Source: RGIG3528 sp964653855
GTDB lineage: Bacteria > Bacillota > Clostridia > Lachnospirales > Lachnospiraceae
NCBI GenBank assembly: GCA_964653855.1
Contig: CAZZFV010000001.1
Span: forward strand, 124,001-188,000
Direction of reading: 5' to 3'
Length of the DNA: 64,000 nucleotides
In this document: piece by piece, positions 59,975 to 64,000 of the stretch
How the letters are laid out: each line of letters starts with the position of its first letter
How positions within the stretch are numbered: the first letter of the stretch is position 1
Program-made: the position numbers and the translations under genes
Notes under the pieces: generated by a model
The model's database searches: none
Seen by the model: the letters and a program-made list of their open reading frames with translations, nothing else
What the model was told of the DNA's origin: nothing

Positions 59975-60316
59975 TCAAAACTCAACGATTTTTCCGTCGC
60001 TCCAGATTCTTTCGAGGTTATAAAATTCCCTGTTTTCCTTTGAAAAAATATGAATTATTATGTTGCCCGCATCGATAAGCGTCCAGCCCGTGTTTTTTCC
60101 GCCTTCGACATTTACGTTTTTGATATTCAAATCGGTTAAGCATTCGGTTGCGCTGTCGACAAGCGCATCGATTTGTGAATTACTGTTTCCGTTTGTGATC
60201 ACAAAATAATCCGTCATAACGGTAACATGACTTACGTCGATTATCTTGATTTTTTCGCCTTTTTTGTCATCGAGTGCCGCATAAATTCTTTTTAAAATAT
60301 CCAAGCTGTCTGCCAT
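59975..60316 (-). CDS. rsfS: Ribosomal silencing factor RsfS
   Basis: RsfS binds L14 and prevents subunit joining in starved cells. The 113-residue protein has the family core: KIKIIDVSHVTVMTDYFVI near 22-40 and NSNSQIDALVDSATECL near 44. The C-terminal motif is GWTLIDAGNIIIHIFSKENR followed by YNLERIW. AAGGAG lies 6 bases before the ATG. The order nadD-yqeK-rsfS is conserved across Firmicutes. Confidence 0.95.
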   Translation of the reverse strand: MADSLDILKRIYAALDDKKGEKIKIIDVSHVTVMTDYFVITNGNSNSQIDALVDSATECLTDLNIKNVNVEGGKNTGWTLIDAGNIIIHIFSKENREFYNLERIWSDGKIVEF

Positions 60317-60365
60317 TTGTTGCTCCTTTTTTTGGGTTTATAAGTAAAAAACTTTGCAAAATTTT

Positions 60366-60965
60366 TTACAGAAATCTCTTATACCAATTATAGGTATTAA
60401 GGCTTGAAGTGTCAATTTTTTGGGATTTTTCGTTTAGGTATTCAAATGTGTTCTTAAGGATATACGCAACCGCTTTATCGATATCCGTAAAAATCATAAG
60501 CCTTAAATCGTTTAAGCTCGGATTACACGTAAATTCTCTTCCGGGCTCCAAAAAATCCGCTGAAAAAATGATTTTTTCGAGATTACTCATATCGGGGCGC
60601 CCAACCGTATGATAAGTTATCGCGTTTAAAATATCGGGATCCGTGATGTTAAATTCCTGCTTTAATATAAAAGCACCGAGCTTCCCGTGTATAAGGTGTG
60701 GAAGTTCACGTTCGGTTTCCGATAAAACTATTCCGTTTTCGTCGCACATTTTAATCTGTGTTTCCGGTAAAATTTCCTTTGCGATATCATGTAAAAGTCC
60801 CGTAACGGTGGCTTTTGACACATCGATACCGTAAAACGGCGCGAGGTATGCGGACAAATACGCGACTCTCATCGAATGCTGAAATCTTTTGGGCTTAAGA
60901 CGTGTGCTTAAAATCTCTGTAAAATTATTGATTTCGTCCGGTGAAAACATGTTATTTTCTGACAT
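60366..60965 (-). CDS. yqeK: HD-domain protein YqeK (diadenosine tetraphosphatase)
   Basis: A 199-residue HD hydrolase; characterised YqeK proteins cleave Ap4A symmetrically to ADP. The metal ligands are visible: RFQHSMRVAYLSAYLA near 28-43 (His32), LLHDIAKE near 62 (HD), HLIHGKLGAF near 93 and ITYHTVGRPDMSNLEKIIF with FSADFLEPGR near 130-145. It overlaps the nadD end by 14 bases, with GAGG just before the ATG. Confidence 0.94.
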   Translation of the reverse strand: MSENNMFSPDEINNFTEILSTRLKPKRFQHSMRVAYLSAYLAPFYGIDVSKATVTGLLHDIAKEILPETQIKMCDENGIVLSETERELPHLIHGKLGAFILKQEFNITDPDILNAITYHTVGRPDMSNLEKIIFSADFLEPGREFTCNPSLNDLRLMIFTDIDKAVAYILKNTFEYLNEKSQKIDTSSLNTYNWYKRFL

Positions 60966-61569
60966 ACAATCCTCTTTCTTTTATGTAATCAAGGACGGGG
61001 GAAGGAACCGTGTTTACGGACAAACGGTTGTTTAATTGCTTACGGATTTCCGTTGATGACACATTCAAATCGATATTTTTGATAAAATATATGTTTGCGG
61101 CGAGGTTATGTCGTAAGCGCTCCGCCTCACGTTCCAATTCACTTAAATCCGTGTCCGGACGCGGGGAAACAAGGAGCGTCGCATTGTGCGTTATAACTTC
61201 CGGCTTTTTCCACTTTGTGAAGCTCATGAGCGAATCTCCGCCTATTATAAAATAAAAGTCGGTATCGGGCTCTTTTTCTTTTAAAATCGTTATTGTGTCC
61301 GCCGTATATGTGTATCCTTCTCTTTTTCCTTCGAGATCCGACACAAAGTATCCGTTTTTTTCGCCGCCGAGAAGTGAATCCGCCGCAATTTTTGCCATAT
61401 TTATGCGGTCGGAAAACGACTCGATGTCTTTTGTGTCTTTGTATGACGGAACCGAAAGCGGCATAAAATAGAGGCGGTCAAGAGAAAATTGCTCTTTTGC
61501 CGCTCTTCCTATTTCTATGTGCGCAATATGTATGGGATTAAAAGTACCGCCAAGTATGCCCTTTTTCAT
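60952..61569 (-). CDS. nadD: Nicotinate-nucleotide adenylyltransferase
   Basis: NadD makes deamido-NAD in NAD synthesis. The 205-residue protein has the nucleotidyltransferase motif GILGGTFNPIHIAHIEIG at residues 4-21 (HxxH here HIAH), LYFMPLSVPSYKD near 33, FIIGGDSLMSFTKWKKPE near 109 and the closing ISSTxIR-type motif here as NVSSTEIRKQL near 178. GAGGT precedes the ATG. It overlaps yqeK, so the two are translated together. Confidence 0.97.
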   Translation of the reverse strand: MKKGILGGTFNPIHIAHIEIGRAAKEQFSLDRLYFMPLSVPSYKDTKDIESFSDRINMAKIAADSLLGGEKNGYFVSDLEGKREGYTYTADTITILKEKEPDTDFYFIIGGDSLMSFTKWKKPEVITHNATLLVSPRPDTDLSELEREAERLRHNLAANIYFIKNIDLNVSSTEIRKQLNNRLSVNTVPSPVLDYIKERGLYVRK

Positions 61570-61571
61570 AT

Positions 61572-61871
61572 TTACCTCGGAAGTTCGATTTTTCTCTTGT
61601 CTTTGTCTTTTGCCTGCCTATAAATGACTATTTTTCTTCCCGTAACGGCAACTACTTCGGAATGTGTGCGGTCTGCAAGAATTCCCGCGATTTCCTTCGG
61701 CTCGTCGTCGCAATTTTTAAGTACGGATATTTTTATAAGCTCGTTCTTTTCGAGATTTTCGATTATGGCTTCCGTAAACATCGGTGTGAGGCTGTTTTTA
61801 CCAACCTGGAAGCTCGGATCGATATTCATTGCAAGTCCTCTTAAGTATGCTCTTTGCTTTGTAGTAATCAT
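61572..61871 (-). CDS. yhbY: YhbY family CRM-domain RNA-binding protein
   Basis: A 99-residue protein made of a single CRM domain, which associates with pre-50S particles. Motifs: TTKQRAYLRGLAMNIDPSFQ near residue 3, VGKNSLTPMFTEAI, LIKISVLKNC and VAVTGRKIVIYRQ. AGGAGAT precedes the ATG. It lies between obgE and nadD, the conserved position. Confidence 0.94.
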   Translation of the reverse strand: MITTKQRAYLRGLAMNIDPSFQVGKNSLTPMFTEAIIENLEKNELIKISVLKNCDDEPKEIAGILADRTHSEVVAVTGRKIVIYRQAKDKDKRKIELPR

Positions 61872-61879
61872 ATAATCTC

Positions 61880-63169
61880 CTATTTATAATAATCAAAAGC
61901 CCAGCCGTATATGCGAACTGTGTCTCCGTCTTTGATTCCGAGGTTTTCGAGATCTGTTAAAATTCCGTTTGTCTTAAGGAAATTCTGGAAAAATTCGAAG
62001 CCTTTTTCGGAATCGAGGTTTGTGTATCCGAGCATTTTTTCGATTCTCGGTCCTTCGACAACATATTCCTTTGTTTCGTCGTCGTATGAAACAAAGTACG
62101 GATCGGGATCCGAAACGATTGTTTCCGGGAAAAATTCTTTCTTAAACGTGATCGGCTCAGTGGGACAATTCTTTAACATGTTGTTTACGTAAAAAAGAAG
62201 CTCATTTAAGCCTTCTCCGCTTACGGCGGATATCGGGAACACCTTTATTCCCTGCGGCTCAAATTCGTCTTTTAAAAGCTTTAACGCTATCTCCTTTTCC
62301 TCACCGTAAAGCGTGTCAAGCTTGTTTGCCGCAATGACCTGCGGCTTACGTGTGAGATCAGAGCTATATTCCGCGAGCTCCTTATTTATGTCATAAACAT
62401 CCTTAACGGAATCTCTTCCTTCCGTGCATGCAGCGTCAACAACATGAATAAGCACTTTACATCTTTCTATATGGCGAAGAAATTGAAGTCCGAGCCCCAC
62501 ACCCTTTGATGCGCCTTCGATAAGCCCCGGAATATCCGCCATAACAAAGCCGTTTCCGTCTTTCAAATCAACAACGCCGAGATAAGGATTAAGTGTCGTA
62601 AAATGGTAATTTGCGATCTTAGGACGCGCATTTGAAACGTGGCTGAGTAACGTCGATTTTCCCACGTTCGGAAATCCCACAAGGCCGACATCCGCAATTA
62701 CCTTAAGCTCCAAAATCACGTTTAATTCCGCTCCGTTTTTGCCGGGCTCCGCATATTGCGGCACTTGCATCGTGGGCGTTGCAAAATGCTGATTTCCTTT
62801 TCCTCCGCGCCCGCCTTTTAAAACAATTTCACGTGTAACTCCGTTTGACATGTCGGCGATTACTTTGCCCGATGCCGCATCACGTATTACGGTGCCTTCG
62901 GGGACTTTTAATATAATATCTTTTCCGTCCGAACCCGTGCAATTGTTGTTGCGTCCGTCTTCGCCGTTTTCAGCGGCATATTTACGCACAAAACGATAGT
63001 CCGTAAGTGTATTTAAGCCTTTGTCGACAACAAATACAACATCGCCGCCCTTGCCGCCGTCTCCGCCGTTGGGACCGCCTGCGGCAACAAAAAGCTCACG
63101 GCGGAATGAAACGCATCCGTTACCGCCCTTGCCCGATTTTATAAAAATTTCCGCTCTGTCTGCAAACAT
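61880..63169 (-). CDS. obgE: GTPase Obg (CgtA)
   Basis: Obg is an essential GTPase in 50S assembly and stress signalling. The 429-residue protein has the glycine-rich Obg fold (FIKSGKGGNGCVSFRRE, NGGDGGKGGDVVFVVD), a G domain with VGFPNVGKSTLLSHVSNA near 164-181, DIPGLIEGASKGVGLG near 210 and NKLD near 285. It ends in the OCT domain seen in Gram-positives, closing with the KDGDTVRIYGWAFDYY tail. It starts after the rpmA terminator with AAAGGAA before the ATG. A separate promoter could not be fixed. Confidence 0.98.
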   Translation of the reverse strand: MFADRAEIFIKSGKGGNGCVSFRRELFVAAGGPNGGDGGKGGDVVFVVDKGLNTLTDYRFVRKYAAENGEDGRNNNCTGSDGKDIILKVPEGTVIRDAASGKVIADMSNGVTREIVLKGGRGGKGNQHFATPTMQVPQYAEPGKNGAELNVILELKVIADVGLVGFPNVGKSTLLSHVSNARPKIANYHFTTLNPYLGVVDLKDGNGFVMADIPGLIEGASKGVGLGLQFLRHIERCKVLIHVVDAACTEGRDSVKDVYDINKELAEYSSDLTRKPQVIAANKLDTLYGEEKEIALKLLKDEFEPQGIKVFPISAVSGEGLNELLFYVNNMLKNCPTEPITFKKEFFPETIVSDPDPYFVSYDDETKEYVVEGPRIEKMLGYTNLDSEKGFEFFQNFLKTNGILTDLENLGIKDGDTVRIYGWAFDYYK

Positions 63170-63210
63170 TTATATTTCCTTTCGATAAAGGTTTAAAGTG
63201 GTTTTTTAGA

Positions 63211-63241
63211 AAAGTAAAGCCCCGACATTACATCGGGGCTT
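63211..63241 (-). terminator. Intrinsic terminator after rpmA
   Basis: A perfect 9-base stem AAGCCCCGA/TCGGGGCTT (63217-63225 with 63233-63241), 7-base loop, and on the minus strand a U-rich stretch reading TTACTTTTC afterwards. Confidence 0.82.
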
Positions 63242-63255
63242 CTTTTTAGTCATAC

Positions 63256-63543
63256 TTATTTAGATTCTACCGGATAAACAGAAGCCTGCTTCTTGTCTCT
63301 TCCCAATCTCTCAAATCTTAAAGTACCATCAACGAGTGCATACAATGTGTCATCGCCGCCGATGCCTACATTTGTGCCCGGATGAATCTTTGTGCCGCGC
63401 TGTCTGTAAAGGATGTTACCGGCAAGTACAAACTGACCGTCAGCACGCTTTGCGCCAAGTCTCTTTGACTCGGAATCTCTGCCGTTCTTTGTGGAACCGA
63501 CACCCTTTTTATGAGCGAATAATTGAAGGTTCATCTTAATCAT
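63256..63543 (-). CDS. rpmA: 50S ribosomal protein L27, precursor
   Basis: L27 lines the peptidyl-transferase region through its N-terminus. The 95-residue protein begins MIKMNLQLFAHKKGVGSTKN: as in other Firmicutes, it has an extra N-terminal segment ending LQLF before the mature AHKKG, which the neighbouring Prp protease is known to remove. Further motifs: NGRDSESKRLGAKRADGQ and LYRQRGTKIHPGTNVGIGGD. AGGAGG lies 8 bases before the first ATG, supporting that start. Confidence 0.98.
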   Translation of the reverse strand: MIKMNLQLFAHKKGVGSTKNGRDSESKRLGAKRADGQFVLAGNILYRQRGTKIHPGTNVGIGGDDTLYALVDGTLRFERLGRDKKQASVYPVESK

Positions 63544-63560
63544 GGTTTTTACCTCCTGTC

Positions 63561-63878
63561 TTATTTAAGTAGTTTTACGAATTTCTGTCCGTATTCGTCC
63601 GATATGCTTTCCGCACCGAGCAAAAAGGAATCGAGAAGAAGTTTGCTTTTATCGGAAACGGTATCCGTTATAATAAGTTCCAAAAGTCCGTTTTCGTCGC
63701 ATTTACACGAGAACTTGTCTGCGGTAAACGCTTCAACAGAATTCACCGTATTTGTCGCAAGTGCGGATACGGCAGCACAAACGATGTCTTTGCCTTTTGC
63801 GGCAAATCCCGCATGTCCCGAAACTCTGAAACCGCAAATTTCTTCATTTTGATTACGGATTACGGTAACGCTGATCAT
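63561..63878 (-). CDS. prp: Ribosomal-processing cysteine protease Prp (YsxB)
   Basis: Prp trims the N-terminal extension of L27. The 105-residue protein has the catalytic pair in GFRVSGHAGFAAKGKDIVCA: His22 and, twelve residues later, Cys34, followed by AVSALATNTVNSVEAF. It lies between rplU and rpmA, the conserved place, and the extended L27 next door is its substrate. The start codon is 2 bases downstream of the rplU stop with no clear ribosome site, suggesting coupling. Confidence 0.96.
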   Translation of the reverse strand: MISVTVIRNQNEEICGFRVSGHAGFAAKGKDIVCAAVSALATNTVNSVEAFTADKFSCKCDENGLLELIITDTVSDKSKLLLDSFLLGAESISDEYGQKFVKLLK

Positions 63879-63880
63879 AA

Positions 63881-64000
63881 TTATGCGTTAATCTTTTCAA
63901 TCTTTACGCGTGTATAATTCTGTCTGTGGCCGTTCTTCTTGTGATAGCCGGACTTTCTCTTATACTTGTAAACAATAACCTTGCTGCCCTTTACATCACC
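63881..64000 (-). CDS. rplU: 50S ribosomal protein L21 (C-terminal part)
   Basis: The last 39 codons of L21 are visible on the minus strand; the 5' part lies beyond the right edge. VKGSKVIVYKYKRKSGYHKK followed by NGHRQNYTRVKIEKINA is the typical C-terminus. It would be the upstream gene of rplU-prp-rpmA, so the promoter and any L21 leader lie outside. Confidence 0.95.
   Translation of the reverse strand, partial: GDVKGSKVIVYKYKRKSGYHKKNGHRQNYTRVKIEKINA

Noticed and set aside
1..64000. CRISPR arrays, insertion sequences, rRNA operons
   Set aside because: No regularly spaced direct repeats, transposase genes or rRNA-like stretches were seen on either strand.

Overview
The window reads as one chromosomal stretch of a moderately AT-rich Firmicute of the class Clostridia, most likely near the Lachnospiraceae. 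The inference rests on a Gram-positive PolC, Prp protease paired with an N-terminally extended L27, the rimP-nusA-rnpM-ylxQ-infB-rbfA-truB-ribF order, ylxM-ffh-rpsP-khpA-rimM-trmD-rplS, SepF and DivIVA together with MinCDE, and a four-gene sodium-pump decarboxylase. Nearly everything is housekeeping. I see no prophage, insertion sequence or CRISPR array, and the ribosomal RNA genes lie elsewhere.

Layout, plus strand from 1 to 58.8 kb: end of ftsY; recA-recX; a decarboxylase pump operon (gamma-like, biotin carrier, beta, carboxyltransferase) at 2.2-5.6 kb; bactofilin-pyrH-frr; a lipid and isoprenoid run uppS-cdsA-dxr-rseP-ispG followed by polC (7.9-17.7 kb); a lone tRNA-Glu(CUC) with its own promoter and terminator; tdk; alaS; the nusA/infB translation operon ending in a ribF with no riboflavin kinase domain (21.5-29.0 kb); ylxM-ffh-rpsP-khpA-rimM-trmD-rplS (29.1-33.1 kb); rbgA-rnhB-flhB-like-yraN-DUF512-der-plsY-gpsA (33.3-39.9 kb); a membrane-anchored EEP-family hydrolase and a membrane MutS-like ATPase running into mutS-mutL-miaA-ynbB (40.1-49.8 kb); minCDE-mgsA and an unnamed P-loop protein (50.0-52.9 kb); an HlyD-like membrane protein with sepF-divIVA-lspA-rluD (53.0-57.0 kb); an AAA/DUF4143-like ATPase; and a BlaI/MecI-like repressor.

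At 58.8 kb the coding strand switches. The minus strand, read right to left, carries rplU-prp-rpmA, a terminator, obgE-yhbY-nadD-yqeK-rsfS, then a XerC/D-like tyrosine recombinase. An interrupted palindrome with 15-base arms lies just upstream of the recombinase gene.

The genes mostly serve translation and ribosome assembly, DNA replication and repair, envelope lipid synthesis, protein targeting and division-site placement. The least explained items are a degenerate family of intergenic elements upstream of ispG, tdk, the EEP hydrolase and minC; the palindrome beside the recombinase; the membrane hydrolase and MutS-like pair next to mutSL; the HlyD-like protein and P-loop protein between the Min and SepF/DivIVA genes; and the shortened RibF. 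I found no clear-cut new defence or mobile system.
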